A stretch of DNA of 38,256 nt from positions 1-38,256 of the forward strand of contig NZ_CABFMD010000008.1 of the NCBI RefSeq assembly GCF_901875555.1, in the 5' to 3' direction. This document shows positions 1 to 8,800 of the stretch, one piece after another. Under the pieces are notes generated by a model, which was not told the DNA's origin, ran no database searches, and was given only the letters and a program-made list of their open reading frames with translations. The first letter of the stretch is position 1; the number at the start of each line of letters is the position of its first letter. The position numbers were made by a program, and so were the translations under genes. Source of the DNA: Streptococcus parasanguinis (GTDB lineage: Bacteria > Bacillota > Bacilli > Lactobacillales > Streptococcaceae).

Positions 1-77
1 AAAAGGACTTAGTCCTGTGCAATACAGAACTAAATCCTTCACTTAAATTATTTGTCTAACTTTTTGGGGTCAGTACA
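1..77 (+). mobile_element. Right end of an IS3-family insertion sequence
   Basis: Positions 53-77 carry a terminal inverted repeat containing GTTAGACA when read on the minus strand. It is the imperfect counterpart of the left terminal repeat at 38181-38205 at the other end of the window. Upstream, 3-39 forms a long hairpin (AAGGACTTAGT with ACTAAATCCTT, inner CTGT/ACAG), a plausible 3' terminator of the transposase transcript. Only non-coding sequence of the element is inside the window. The family is inferred from the terminal repeats and from the orfA start seen at 38236. Confidence 0.75.
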
Positions 78-80
78 AAA

Positions 81-302
81 GTGTATTGTTTTCCAAGTGA
101 GATAAAGAAAATACTATTGATTCTAACTTTAACATTATTTGCTTTAGTAGTATCAATTGCAATATGCTACGTGATTCTTTTAAACCTTAGTCCTAATTTT
201 ATTTTTCATATAGTTTTATTAAGTATTTCATTTCTATTTTTATCAGCTGGGAATTTAATTTTTTATTCCCCAATCATCTCTTTCAAAGCTAAAGTCAAGT
301 AG
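81..302 (+). pseudogene. Small membrane ORF adjoining the IS end, probably 5'-truncated
   Basis: The reading frame begins with GTG four bases after the IS terminal repeat and runs 73 codons. It encodes two hydrophobic stretches, roughly residues 10-34 and 40-65, with a lysine-rich C-terminus. No Shine-Dalgarno sequence precedes the GTG, and the frame has no ATG near its start. The IS insertion has therefore probably removed the native start. The family is not recognised. It could also be a chance open frame in AT-rich DNA. Confidence 0.35.
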
Positions 303-384
303 ATCCAGTCGAGTGAAACTCAGAAGCAAGAGAAACCTCCATCCGCTTTTGGGCCTTAAAAAATTTCCTAGAAAGGAATGTGCT

Positions 385-1392
385 ATGAAAAACGAACAGA
401 ACGTCGATATTGAGCAGGCGAACAAAGTCTATTTTAAAAGTTTAGCCAATACACGCGCTTCAGCATCGATGATGCTTATTTCCTTTGCGGGTGTATTTGT
501 ATTGTTAATAGAAATACTTAGTTTTTATAGTTACTACGATAAAATTGTGGGAGTTAATCCATTCAGCAATTGGTTCTTTGATATCCTCGTTTCGTATTGC
601 CTTTATCTTATCATCGTATTTTTTATCCCATTAATTGGTAAGTTTGCATATAGAAGGCAAGTATTGTCAACGACTCTGCTCTTATTGACCTATATAGGAA
701 TATTTTTATCACTCCAAATCATGGAATTGCTCATCATTGTTTCTGCTCTGGCAAATAAGGAATTCGAGATAGGTTATACAAAGTATGCTGTATTTGCCGT
801 TCCGTTTATAGTGATATGTACATTACTGGGTTTTGTCTATCATTATTTTTGGCTTAAGAAGCAGTTAAAGATTGGCTTTTTACCAACTAGAACTTTGGGA
901 AATTATTTTGCAAAATCAAGTAGTTACAGTAGTAATTCTCTAACGATCATCTTCGCCTGCTCCATGCTAGGAGCTGTACTTTCTGGATATTTTGGCGTAG
1001 TGTTAGGGATAGCCTTAACGATATTATTCAGTTACGCTTTTAGTCAGTTGTTAACAGAAGTGGGCTACCTCTTATATTTGAAAACAAAAAGCAAGGAATA
1101 CTGGGAAGATGAACCTGAGAATAATCTGACCCTGTGGGATTTGTTGTGGGATTGGTTAAAAGGCTTCAGTTTGAAGAAAGCCAAAATTCGCTTACCACTA
1201 GAAATAATATTTTTTGTATTAATAATTGAATTGCTTGATCATTTAGGATATAATGGCTCGAGTCTAACACGACCAATATTATTAGTTTGGATTGTCAGAA
1301 TACTTACCTTAGGGATCGTCTTGGATTTCTTCATTAGCCTGGCGCGTGCCATCATACATAAGTTTTCAAAGAAAAAGCAAGGCAAAAAATAA
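385..1392 (+). CDS. Multi-pass membrane protein of unknown function
   Basis: 335 residues starting at ATG 385, preceded by GAAAGGA at 8-9 nt spacing. An upstream in-frame GTG at 313 has no such site and was not used. A short hydrophilic N-terminus is followed by about eight hydrophobic segments spread across the protein. A charged cytoplasmic-looking loop (KTKSKEYWEDEPENN) lies near residues 230-245, and the tail is lysine-rich. I recognise no family signature. The gene stands alone between the IS-truncated ORF and a strong terminator shared with the convergent def gene. It may be accessory, given the adjoining IS. Confidence 0.75.
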   Translation: MKNEQNVDIEQANKVYFKSLANTRASASMMLISFAGVFVLLIEILSFYSYYDKIVGVNPFSNWFFDILVSYCLYLIIVFFIPLIGKFAYRRQVLSTTLLLLTYIGIFLSLQIMELLIIVSALANKEFEIGYTKYAVFAVPFIVICTLLGFVYHYFWLKKQLKIGFLPTRTLGNYFAKSSSYSSNSLTIIFACSMLGAVLSGYFGVVLGIALTILFSYAFSQLLTEVGYLLYLKTKSKEYWEDEPENNLTLWDLLWDWLKGFSLKKAKIRLPLEIIFFVLIIELLDHLGYNGSSLTRPILLVWIVRILTLGIVLDFFISLARAIIHKFSKKKQGKK

Positions 1393-1395
1393 CAA

Positions 1396-1435
1396 AAAAA
1401 TACCTAACCGAGAGCTTCCTCAGTTAGGTATTTTT
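1396..1435. terminator. Bidirectional intrinsic terminator between the membrane protein and def
   Basis: A stem of about 16 bp (1396-1412 with 1419-1435, one C-A mismatch) encloses a six-base loop. It carries an A-run on one side and a T-run on the other, so it can end transcription from both convergent genes. Confidence 0.85.
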
Positions 1436-1445
1436 GACAGTTGCG

Positions 1446-2060
1446 CTATTCTAATATCAAAAGGCCTTCTTTAATTTCAAATGGGTTGTTTGGGTTGATA
1501 TGGTCGTAGAACATGATGCCATTGGTGTGGTCGATTTCGTGTTGGACGACGATGGAGTTGTAGCCTTTGAGTTTGATGCGTTTCTTTTCACCGTCTTTTG
1601 TGAAGTACTCAACGGTCACGCGCGCGTGGCGGACTACATAGCCTGGGACATTGCGGTCAACAGAGAGACAGCCTTCCCCTTCTCCGAGAGCCGCATCTTG
1701 AACAGAATGGGCAACAACCTTTGGATTGTACATGACTTCTTGAAGGCTATAGGCTTCTTTTGGTGGGTTGCCATCAGCATCTTCTAGGTTTGGAACCAAT
1801 ACAGCGATAATGCGTTTTGAGATATCCAACTGTGGTGCGGCAAGTCCAACGCCCCCACGAAGGCCGAGTTTTTCAGCCATGACAGGATCTTGAGAATGGT
1901 GCAAGAATTGCAACATTTTTTCACCCAGGATGATTTCTTGATCGGACAAAGGGAAGGTCACATCTTCAGCGACTGCTCGAAGTGTTGGATTTCCTTCGCG
2001 GATGATGTCATCCATATCAATCAAATGGGATGCTCTTGTAACTTTTTCAATTGCTTTCAT
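1446..2060 (-). CDS. def: Peptide deformylase
   Basis: 204 residues, the usual length for streptococcal type 2 deformylase. The enzyme removes the formyl group from the N-terminal methionine of nascent proteins at the ribosome, using a metal ion (Fe2+ or a substitute). All three family motifs are present: GVGLAAPQ (70-77), EGCLS (129-133, metal ligand Cys131) and HEIDH (174-178, two His ligands and catalytic Glu175). The sequence closely matches pneumococcal Def as I recall it. The gene is monocistronic on the minus strand, converging on the upstream membrane protein and sharing its terminator. It lies downstream of the Crp/Fnr-type regulator on the same strand with a 54-base gap. Confidence 0.97.
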   Translation of the reverse strand: MKAIEKVTRASHLIDMDDIIREGNPTLRAVAEDVTFPLSDQEIILGEKMLQFLHHSQDPVMAEKLGLRGGVGLAAPQLDISKRIIAVLVPNLEDADGNPPKEAYSLQEVMYNPKVVAHSVQDAALGEGEGCLSVDRNVPGYVVRHARVTVEYFTKDGEKKRIKLKGYNSIVVQHEIDHTNGIMFYDHINPNNPFEIKEGLLILE

Positions 2061-2114
2061 TGTTTTACTCTCACTTTCTTTCTACCTTCCATGATAACAC
2101 AAAAGAGCTTGAAA

Positions 2115-2807
2115 TTAAAGTTTTCTGTCAGTTATTTCCGTGTGTTTGATGGACAAGTCGCCCATTCTTTTTTTGTCTAAAATCGTATAGATCCGTCCGT
2201 CTCTTTTGATCAACCCCTCTTCAATCATCTGCTTGATCACGCGACTGAGGTGGCGGTAGCTAATACCAAAAAGGAGGGCCAATTGGTTCATCTTGGGCTT
2301 GATGGTGCCCTGTTCATCGCAATGCTCAAGGAAATGAGTCGCCACGCGTTTCTTGACCGAGTAGTGGAAATTAGCAGGAGCGAAATAGTTGATCTGGTGC
2401 AATTTTTTAGCCAAGGTCTTGGCAGTCGAACGCAGAAAGGTCGGGTCCAGCAGTAGGCGGTCTTTGAAATGCCGAGCAGAGAGCTGAACGACCAGTGAAT
2501 CCTGGTCGGCAATGACCGATGTGATACAAACTCGATCGAGCAGGAGTTCGATCTCCCCTAATAGACCTGGTTTTTCTTGGATTTCAAGGATAGTGTCGCT
2601 GCCGTTTTCAAGGCTGTGGACGATTTTCAGTCGTCCTTTGAGAAAATAGGGAATGACCACTTGCTCTGTTCCTTGACGGCAGATATAATCCCCTGCCTGG
2701 TAGAGAATGAGTTCCAGTTGGCTGAGGCAGTCTTTTGGGAAAATCTGCTCCAATTGGTAGTCTGTAATCATTGTTTGAAGTTGGTTAGGGTGGTGAATTT
2801 TTTTCAT
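2115..2807 (-). CDS. Crp/Fnr-family transcriptional regulator (YeiL-like)
   Basis: 230 residues starting at ATG 2807 with GGAG six bases upstream; a TTG four codons earlier overlaps that site and was rejected. The N-terminal half looks like a cyclic-nucleotide-binding-type beta-barrel (about 25-140, with GDYICRQGT and a GEIELLLDR segment). A dimerisation helix follows, then a C-terminal winged helix (about 165-222) whose recognition helix is around ISYRHLSRVIKQ. Four cysteines are present, but the classical N-terminal Fnr Cys cluster is not. The gene is divergent from two tandem MFS exporter genes. The shared intergenic region contains a 14-bp palindrome of the 5-4-5 form used by this family, so it probably controls the exporters, itself or both. 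The inducer is unknown. Confidence 0.82.
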   Translation of the reverse strand: MKKIHHPNQLQTMITDYQLEQIFPKDCLSQLELILYQAGDYICRQGTEQVVIPYFLKGRLKIVHSLENGSDTILEIQEKPGLLGEIELLLDRVCITSVIADQDSLVVQLSARHFKDRLLLDPTFLRSTAKTLAKKLHQINYFAPANFHYSVKKRVATHFLEHCDEQGTIKPKMNQLALLFGISYRHLSRVIKQMIEEGLIKRDGRIYTILDKKRMGDLSIKHTEITDRKL

Positions 2808-2823
2808 CTGGATCTCCAAAAAT

Positions 2824-2837
2824 AGGACAAATGTCCT
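2824..2837. promoter_or_regulatory. Palindromic operator candidate AGGACAAATGTCCT
   Basis: Perfect 5-bp arms (AGGAC/GTCCT) flank a 4-base centre, the same 5-4-5 geometry as Crp and Fnr boxes. It lies in the regulator's own 5' leader, 16 bases from its start codon and about 115 bases upstream of the MFS start. A minus-strand -10-like TATAAT (2858-2863) lies just upstream of it for the regulator gene. That position fits autorepression, but binding is inferred. Confidence 0.45.
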
Positions 2838-2953
2838 GTTTTTCTTTTGCTAAATTGATTATACTAGGATTCGATTGAAAATACTAGTTTGAATAGTTTC
2901 TGAAAAAAACTAGTTAGTTCAAAATGTTCCCAGTAAGGTATAGGAAATTTAAC

Positions 2954-4120
2954 ATGAAACAAACAATGGAAAGAATCAGTCTCTTGAGCTTGTCTCTTAT
3001 ACTGATTTCATCTTTTTCGATTACAGCTGGTTTACCAGCCATGAAGGCTTATTTTGGCCAGTTGGGCTATTCAGGGGGGCAGGTGGAACTCTTGGTTTCC
3101 TTGCCAGCTTTCTCAGTCGTGGCCATGCTCTTTTTAAATAGCTTTGTCGAGCGATGGTTGAGTGAGCGCCAGATGATTATCATTGGTCTATTGGTGATGT
3201 CGACTAGCGGACTTGTGCCTTTGGTCCTTCAAGACTATCCCCTTATTTTTCTGAGTCGTATCTTCTTCGGCCTGGGGACAGGAATGATCAATGCTAAGGC
3301 CATTTCCATCATTAGTGAGCGCTATAAGGGGAATGATAAGACGCGCATGCTTGGCTACCGTGGCTCTGCTGAAGTAGTAGGAGCGGCTATCTTGACCTTT
3401 ATGGTGGGCCAACTCCTACCGTTAGGTTGGCCAGCTATCTTTTCCGTCTATGGTGCAGGCTATTTGATTTTACTCTTTTATATCCTCTTTGTGCCCTATC
3501 CCAAGAAAAACAGGCAAGTAGCTGTAAAGGTGCAAAAGAAGGGCAATTCCCTCAGCCTTCGTCCTCCACAATGGCGCTTTAGCTTCATGCTGGCAGTGAT
3601 TGCTGGCGTGATTATCTGCTTTAATTCCATTATCAGTCTGCGTCTGCCTGAGGTGATCGTCGACGCTCGGATGGGAACGGCGACAACAGCTGGAACAGTC
3701 CTAAGTCTGATGCAATTGACAGGGATTGTAGCGGGAGTTGGCTTTGCCAGCTTGACCCATCTCTTCAAAAAACACCTGTTGATGATCATGTGTTTTGGCT
3801 TTGGTCTAGCTTTAGCCTTGATTGGCTTGTCCACTCAATTATGGCTCCTGGTTTTAGCTACTTTACTAGCTGGATTTACCTACAGTACGGGAGTTACCGG
3901 AATTTTCTATCACCTGTCTGAAAAGATCCCAACCAATCTTTTGAATCTGGCGACTTCTCTCGTTTTGATTGGCTGCAACCTCGGATCAGCCGTCTCTTCT
4001 TTCTTCATCCAGTTGGTGACGCCACTAGCTCCTTCCAATCATCTGCTCTTTGTCTTGATTGGTGTTTTGATGCTCCTAACAGGAGTTTTCGCCTCACAAT
4101 TACTAGCACGAACGAAATGA
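2954..4120 (+). CDS. MFS transporter, first of a tandem paralogous pair
   Basis: 388 residues with about 12 hydrophobic segments, the normal size for a major facilitator superfamily carrier. ATG 2954 was chosen over the in-frame ATG at 2924 because its N-terminus (MKQTMERISLLSLSL) aligns with that of the next gene (MKRIMEKVSILALSF). The loop between the second and third helices (ERWLSERQM) matches the position of MFS motif A. A signature SRIFFGLGTGMINAKAISIISERYKG is shared nearly intact with the second copy. The substrate is unknown; drug or metabolite efflux is an inference. It is divergent from the Crp/Fnr-type regulator and ends in its own terminator. Confidence 0.85.
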   Translation: MKQTMERISLLSLSLILISSFSITAGLPAMKAYFGQLGYSGGQVELLVSLPAFSVVAMLFLNSFVERWLSERQMIIIGLLVMSTSGLVPLVLQDYPLIFLSRIFFGLGTGMINAKAISIISERYKGNDKTRMLGYRGSAEVVGAAILTFMVGQLLPLGWPAIFSVYGAGYLILLFYILFVPYPKKNRQVAVKVQKKGNSLSLRPPQWRFSFMLAVIAGVIICFNSIISLRLPEVIVDARMGTATTAGTVLSLMQLTGIVAGVGFASLTHLFKKHLLMIMCFGFGLALALIGLSTQLWLLVLATLLAGFTYSTGVTGIFYHLSEKIPTNLLNLATSLVLIGCNLGSAVSSFFIQLVTPLAPSNHLLFVLIGVLMLLTGVFASQLLARTK

Positions 4121-4145
4121 TTGAAAAAATCATTTCGTTTTTTTG
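4111..4145 (+). terminator. Intrinsic terminator after the first MFS gene
   Basis: A perfect 11-bp stem AACGAAATGAT/ATCATTTCGTT with a 7-base loop and a T-run. The left arm includes the last codons and part of the stop codon, so the hairpin overlaps the coding end. Confidence 0.9.
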
Positions 4146-4151
4146 AATTCA

Positions 4152-4186
4152 ATCTATTGCGTCCTGTCACTAGCTCGTGTTATTAT
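4152..4186 (+). promoter_or_regulatory. Promoter candidate for the second MFS gene
   Basis: TTGCGT and TATTAT are separated by about 18 bases, between the terminator of the first copy and the second. This suggests the paralogues are transcribed separately. A strong AGGAGGAG follows immediately (4187-4194), in front of a six-codon frame GTG-AAA-AAA-AGA-ATA-GTT-TAA. Confidence 0.5.
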
Positions 4187-4227
4187 AGGAGGAGTGTGAA
4201 AAAAAGAATAGTTTAAAGGAAAAAATA

Positions 4228-5379
4228 ATGAAAAGAATCATGGAGAAGGTGAGTATTCTCGCCCTTTCATTTATTTTGACAACCTCATTTTCGATCTCCA
4301 GTGCGCAGTCGGAAATGTTTGCCTACTATAAGGACATGCCTCACAGCATGATTGAGCTCTTGGTCTCGCTTCCTTCTGCAGGGATCATGGTTTCACTCAT
4401 CTTCAATAAATGGATTGGGCGACTATTTTCAGAGCGTCAGATGATTGTGATAGGCCTAGTCGCTTACGCTCTATGTGGCTTTATTCCCTTAATCAGTCCA
4501 GCTTATCCGGTTGTTTTTCTGTCTCGGATTATTTTTGGGATGGCGGTAGGACTCTTGAATGTATCTGCCATAGCCATCATCAGTGAGCGCTATAAGGGGA
4601 AAGAGCGCATTCAGACCTTGGGAATCCGTGGTTCGGCTGAGGTTGTGGGGACCGCTGTTTTGACCTTCGGGGTGAGTTTTTTGGTCCGTTTTGGTTGGCA
4701 ATCAGCCTTTCTCGTCTACGGTATCAGTATTCCAATCTTACTTTTGTATCTCTTATTTGTGCCATATGGATCTATGACGAAAGCAGTGGAGGAAAAACAC
4801 CGGGAGGTCAAGATGACGGGGGAACAATGGCGGACAGCGCTCGGCTTAGCGGTCGTTGCGGCGTCGATCGTCTTGTCCAATGTCATGATCACCGTTCGGA
4901 TTCCAAGTGTGGTCGAGCAAGTAGGGCATGGCACTGCCCAAACTGCTGGGATTATTTTAGCAGCCATGCAATTTGTTGGGATCTTGGCAGGTTTGGCATT
5001 CTCGCCCTTGATCCAGCTCTTCCGCGATCGTTTATTATTGGTTTCGGGTGTAGCTTTTGGTGTGGGCCAACTGTTGATCGGCGTCTCTCCAAATCTCTTG
5101 ATTCTTGCCCTTGTAACCATCGCTTCTGGATTCGCCTACAGTGTAGCCTTGACAACGGTTTACAATGTCTTATCAGATAAGATGCCAGTAGGGGTCTTGA
5201 GCCAGGCAACGTCCATTGCGGTTTTGGGATGTAGTACAGGTTCGATCGCAACGACCTTTGTCCTTAGTCTATTAGGGACTATCTCATCTGCTCCAGCCTT
5301 CATTTTTGGATTTTCTGGTATTCTCATGATCCTGATTTCCTTTTTTGGCCTTTGGATTGTGCGAAAGAGCGGGAAGTAA
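4228..5379 (+). CDS. MFS transporter, second of a tandem paralogous pair
   Basis: 383 residues, about 12 hydrophobic segments. The start ATG 4228 has AGGA eight bases upstream, directly after a short upstream frame. It is homologous along its whole length to the preceding MFS protein, including the LFSERQMIVIGL motif-A region and the SRIIFGMAVGLLNVSAIAIISERYKG block. A gene duplication is the simplest origin. Divergence is highest in the central loop around residues 185-205, which may reflect different substrates. The stop lies two bases before the rsuA-like start, so the two genes are probably co-transcribed. Substrate unknown. Confidence 0.85.
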   Translation: MKRIMEKVSILALSFILTTSFSISSAQSEMFAYYKDMPHSMIELLVSLPSAGIMVSLIFNKWIGRLFSERQMIVIGLVAYALCGFIPLISPAYPVVFLSRIIFGMAVGLLNVSAIAIISERYKGKERIQTLGIRGSAEVVGTAVLTFGVSFLVRFGWQSAFLVYGISIPILLLYLLFVPYGSMTKAVEEKHREVKMTGEQWRTALGLAVVAASIVLSNVMITVRIPSVVEQVGHGTAQTAGIILAAMQFVGILAGLAFSPLIQLFRDRLLLVSGVAFGVGQLLIGVSPNLLILALVTIASGFAYSVALTTVYNVLSDKMPVGVLSQATSIAVLGCSTGSIATTFVLSLLGTISSAPAFIFGFSGILMILISFFGLWIVRKSGK

Positions 5380-5381
5380 TC

Positions 5382-6110
5382 ATGCGTCTAGATAAATTTT
5401 TAGTGGATTGTGGCGTGGGGAGTAGGACCGAGGTCAAGCAGCTTCTCAAGCAAAAGAAAATCGTAGTGAATGGGAAAAAAGAGACAGCAGGAAAGCTGCA
5501 GATCGATCCTGACAAGGATCAGGTGACCTTTATGGGAGAAGCGCTGGTCCATGAGACCCTCGTTTACTACCTGCTCAATAAACCGGCTGGGGTCATCTCT
5601 GCGACAGAAGATGACCATCACCAAACGGTGTTGGATCTATTAGACGAAACAGCTCGTCACAAGGAAGTCTTTCCTGTTGGACGCCTGGATATTGATACTC
5701 ATGGCTTGCTCCTATTGACCAATAATGGCAAGCTTGCCCATGCCATGCTCTCTCCCAAAAAGCATGTTTCAAAAATCTACCGTGCCAAGGTAGCTGGGAT
5801 CATGGATGAGGCAGATGTGGCACGTTTTGAAGCAGGAATTGTCCTCAAGGACTTCACGACCTTGCCTGCAAAACTGCAGATCTTAGAAGTGGATGAAGCA
5901 AAGGCTAGCTCCTATGTGGAAATCGAAATTGCAGAAGGAAAATTCCACCAAGTCAAGCGCATGGTCGCGGCCTGTGGCAAGGAAGTGGTGGACTTAGAGC
6001 GAATTTCTATGGGACCTCTAGCGCTAGATCAAGACCTTAAATTGGGAGAATGGCGAAGGCTTCATCCTTCAGAATTGGCCTCTTTAGAGGTGTTCGGAGT
6101 TCCCTTATAG
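5382..6110 (+). CDS. rsuA: 16S rRNA pseudouridine synthase, RsuA/RluB/E/F family
   Basis: 242 residues. An N-terminal S4 RNA-binding domain (about 1-60, MRLDKFLVDCGVGSRTEVK) is followed by the pseudouridine synthase domain. Its motif GRLDIDTHGLLLLTNNG contains the catalytic aspartate Asp103. LLNKPAGVISA and KFHQVKRMVAACG are further family blocks. RsuA makes pseudouridine 516 in 16S rRNA; which target this member has is inferred from family resemblance. ATG 5382 was chosen because the protein begins exactly at the S4 domain there; the earlier in-frame ATG at 5352 would overlap the MFS gene. It appears to be the last gene of the MFS transcript. Confidence 0.88.
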   Translation: MRLDKFLVDCGVGSRTEVKQLLKQKKIVVNGKKETAGKLQIDPDKDQVTFMGEALVHETLVYYLLNKPAGVISATEDDHHQTVLDLLDETARHKEVFPVGRLDIDTHGLLLLTNNGKLAHAMLSPKKHVSKIYRAKVAGIMDEADVARFEAGIVLKDFTTLPAKLQILEVDEAKASSYVEIEIAEGKFHQVKRMVAACGKEVVDLERISMGPLALDQDLKLGEWRRLHPSELASLEVFGVPL

Positions 6111-6120
6111 GCAAAAAAAC

Positions 6121-6404
6121 AAGAGGCTGGGACAAAAGTCCTAGCCTCTCAAATGTTTTTGGATTGTCGAGCAAGACGCAGTGGTTGAGTGCTCAAAGCA
6201 CTGCTTTGAGGTGGCGGATAGAACTTGCGAAGCAAGTATCCTAAGTCTTTGTTCGCTTTTTAAGCTTCAAAGATGCCCTATGTTGACGGAAACTATGTTT
6301 CCTTTATCTGCAACCTTCAACAGTCTCCCAGACTGTTGAAGCTGTGCGGAGGTGGGACGACGAAATCGAATTCTAACGAATGACCGATTTCTGTCCCACT
6401 CTCT
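6121..6404. repeat. Modular intergenic repeat, copy 1 (284 bp)
   Basis: Left module: hairpin GAGGCTGGGAC/GTCCTAGCCTC followed by a segment ending CAAGACGCAGTGGTT. Right module (about 6341-6404): GTGCGGAGGTGGGAC, then nested arms GAAATCG/CGATTTC and an outer GTGGGAC/GTCCCAC stem. Both modules recur at 10558-10735 almost unchanged, while the middle sections are unrelated. The left hairpin could serve as the terminator of the rsuA-like gene. I recall similar elements in many mitis-group genomes but know no established function. Confidence 0.8.
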
Positions 6405-6459
6405 ATTTTTCTTTGTATCAAAAAAATGTACTTAAAATACAAAAAGCATATATATTAGC

Positions 6460-6488
6460 TTGTCTTCTCAAAGTAAATCGATTATAAT
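6460..6488 (+). promoter_or_regulatory. Promoter of the Cna-type adhesin gene
   Basis: TTGTCT at 6460-6465, a 17-base spacer and a consensus TATAAT at 6483-6488. The 5' leader is about 90 bases before the start codon at 6588. The rest of 6405-6587 shows no gene. Confidence 0.8.
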
Positions 6489-6587
6489 GAAAAAAGATGG
6501 GTTGTGCTAAAAATCACAATATGTAGTGATAATTTTTTGAACGGCCTACCTCATCTAGTAGATTTTGAAAAAGGAGAATCTTCGTTT

Positions 6588-8666
6588 ATGAAAAAGTGGC
6601 TCTATTCTGTTGTGTCAACAGTTGCCCTATTTTTACTAGCGGCTTTAGGATTTGCCAAAACCAATAGTCCTGCTAAAGTACATGCAGATACGATCAATGA
6701 CGTGGTGACATCTGTAAACATTTCGAAATCAACTGGTGGAGCGATTACAGATCCACTGGGAGTGTGGGAAAGTTTTCAGGTGGAAGCAAACTTTGTGTTG
6801 CCGAATGGACGTGTAAAAGCAGGGGATCAGACCGTTATCCAACTTGGAGATGGCTTTAAGGTCTTTGAAATGGACACCATTGACCTGCTCGATCCAAGTG
6901 GTCAAAAGGTTGCGACGGCAACGGTCGATAATCAACGAAAAGTCATCACCGTGACCTATACAGACTATCCTGAAAGACTGGCCAATGTGACAGGAAAACT
7001 GCGCTTTTTTGCGCGTGTAGACCATGCGGTTGTGAAGGAGAAAAAGACGCTTGATTTTACGCTAAAAGTGGACAAGAACGTCATTTCAGGTGGAAAGATC
7101 GATTATAGAGGAGTCAATCCAGGCGAGAATCCGCCAACTCCGGAGGTCTTTAGCAAGTGGGGTTGGACCAATTCAGGCGATAAATTAAAATTAACCTATA
7201 CCTTAAACATCAATCAAGGACATACAGCCCTCCATAATATTGATATTTCGGACCAACTGGCCTTTACAGATGGGAAGATCAAGCCTGATTCGATCAGAAT
7301 TCATACAGGAACTTGGAAAATCAGTGACGAAGATGGTGCCTATCATTTAAGAGATACCACCAACGTCACCAAGAATTATTCCCCTGTTATCAGTGCCGAT
7401 GGTCAATCTCTAACTGTTCATATTGGGGATCTAGCTCCAGAGCAAGGGATGACGATTCGCTATGATGTTTATTTGGACAAGGTCCCAGCCATCAATACAT
7501 CCTACAAAAACAATGCGAAGATGACAGCTACAGAAATCAAGGAGCAAAATAAGGTTGCAGATATTCTGTATCAATTCCTTGATGGAAACTTTGATGGGGA
7601 GAAATATTCCTTCACCATCCACAAAAAAGGAGAAAAAGGTCAAGCTCTTGCAGGAGCCGTCTTTGCTGTAACGGCAGACGCTACGGGTGAGCAAGTCGGA
7701 ACCATCACGACTGATAAGAACGGTACGGGAACCGTGACTGGATTGACCAAACAAGCCTATACGGTGCAGGAAATCCAAGCTCCAGCAGGCTATGTGCTCT
7801 CTACAGAGCCCCTCAAGATCAGCAAGGAAGATTTTGGAAATGACCTCGCGATTTCTCGTGATGTCGTAAACCAAAAAGAAAAAACAAGCGTTGCTGGTCA
7901 AAAGACATGGAATGATAATGATAACCAAGATGGCAAGCGTCCATCAAAAATTACAGTCAATCTCCTAGCAAATGGAGTCAAAGTTGCTTCTAAAGAAGTG
8001 AAAACTGATAAAGACGGAAATTGGCTCTATCAGTTTGACAATCTGGATCTAGTCGACGATGCTGGCCATGCTATTGCCTATAGCGTTTCAGAAGAACCTG
8101 TTGAAGGCTATGAAACAACTATCGAAGGAACCAATATTACCAACACTCGTACACCAGAAGTGACAGAAGTTACGGTTAAGAAAGTCTGGGATGACAAGGA
8201 AAATAAAGATGGTCTTCGTCCTGAAAAAATCACAGTTCGTCTTCTTGCGGATGGTCAAGAAGTGGCTGTAAAAGAAATCACAGCTACTGATAATTGGCAG
8301 GCAAGCTTTACGGATCTACCCGTATACAAGGAAGGTAAGAAGATTACTTACACCATTACAGAGGATCCAGTAGCAGGTTATACAAGCAACATTGATGGTT
8401 TCATGGTAATCAACCGTCATAGACCACCAACGCCACCGTCTACGACTACACCACCACCGTCAACAACTACACCGTCTACGACTCCATCGACAACCACGCC
8501 AAGCAAGCCGGAAAAACCAGAAACTCCAACCACACCAAAAGAAGGAAAGAAAAAAATTCTCCCATCAACTGGTGAAGTTGTTGCATACGGGTTGACCATA
8601 CTCGGTGCACTGTTAGCAGTTTTTGCATTGGCTTTGCTCTTGCGTGGTAAACGGAAAGAAAAATAA
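6588..8666 (+). CDS. Cna-type LPXTG cell-wall adhesin
   Basis: 692 residues starting at ATG 6588 (AAGGAG upstream; an earlier in-frame start at 6504 would precede the signal peptide). Signal peptide 1-33 ends VHA. Residues about 34-335 resemble the paired Ig-like ligand-binding region of collagen-binding MSCRAMMs. A SpaA-like prealbumin fold (about 340-430) is followed by two Cna-B repeats (about 432-525 and 526-610). These show the Lys, Glu and Asn positions expected for intramolecular isopeptide bonds (GQKTW...SEEP...NTR and VKKVW...TEDP...INR). A Thr/Pro-rich wall-spanning segment (611-656) precedes LPSTG at 658, a hydrophobic helix and a basic tail for sortase A anchoring. The ligand is unproven; collagen is possible by family. 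Confidence 0.92.
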   Translation: MKKWLYSVVSTVALFLLAALGFAKTNSPAKVHADTINDVVTSVNISKSTGGAITDPLGVWESFQVEANFVLPNGRVKAGDQTVIQLGDGFKVFEMDTIDLLDPSGQKVATATVDNQRKVITVTYTDYPERLANVTGKLRFFARVDHAVVKEKKTLDFTLKVDKNVISGGKIDYRGVNPGENPPTPEVFSKWGWTNSGDKLKLTYTLNINQGHTALHNIDISDQLAFTDGKIKPDSIRIHTGTWKISDEDGAYHLRDTTNVTKNYSPVISADGQSLTVHIGDLAPEQGMTIRYDVYLDKVPAINTSYKNNAKMTATEIKEQNKVADILYQFLDGNFDGEKYSFTIHKKGEKGQALAGAVFAVTADATGEQVGTITTDKNGTGTVTGLTKQAYTVQEIQAPAGYVLSTEPLKISKEDFGNDLAISRDVVNQKEKTSVAGQKTWNDNDNQDGKRPSKITVNLLANGVKVASKEVKTDKDGNWLYQFDNLDLVDDAGHAIAYSVSEEPVEGYETTIEGTNITNTRTPEVTEVTVKKVWDDKENKDGLRPEKITVRLLADGQEVAVKEITATDNWQASFTDLPVYKEGKKITYTITEDPVAGYTSNIDGFMVINRHRPPTPPSTTTPPPSTTTPSTTPSTTTPSKPEKPETPTTPKEGKKKILPSTGEVVAYGLTILGALLAVFALALLLRGKRKEK

Positions 8667-8680
8667 GATTCATACCATTA

Positions 8681-8717
8681 AAAGACAAATATCCTATAGA
8701 TATTTGTCTTTTTGAAT
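8681..8717 (+). terminator. Intrinsic terminator of the adhesin gene
   Basis: A perfect 14-bp stem AAAAGACAAATATC/GATATTTGTCTTTT with loop CTATA and a trailing T-run. Confidence 0.92.
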
Positions 8718-8800
8718 AACATGCTAGAAGAATGCTCCATCAAACCGTTCAAATTCTTGAGGTTCATCTTAAAAATCCATCTTGAAGGAAACATAAGTGT

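Noticed and set aside
4196..4216. Six-codon frame MKKRIV with AGGAGG upstream of the second MFS gene as a leader peptide
   Set aside because: It is too short, the ribosome site is only three bases from the GTG, and no attenuator hairpin follows.
8417..8599. Minus-strand frame rich in Val, Asp and Gly
   Set aside because: It is the shadow of the Thr/Pro-rich wall-spanning repeat of the adhesin.
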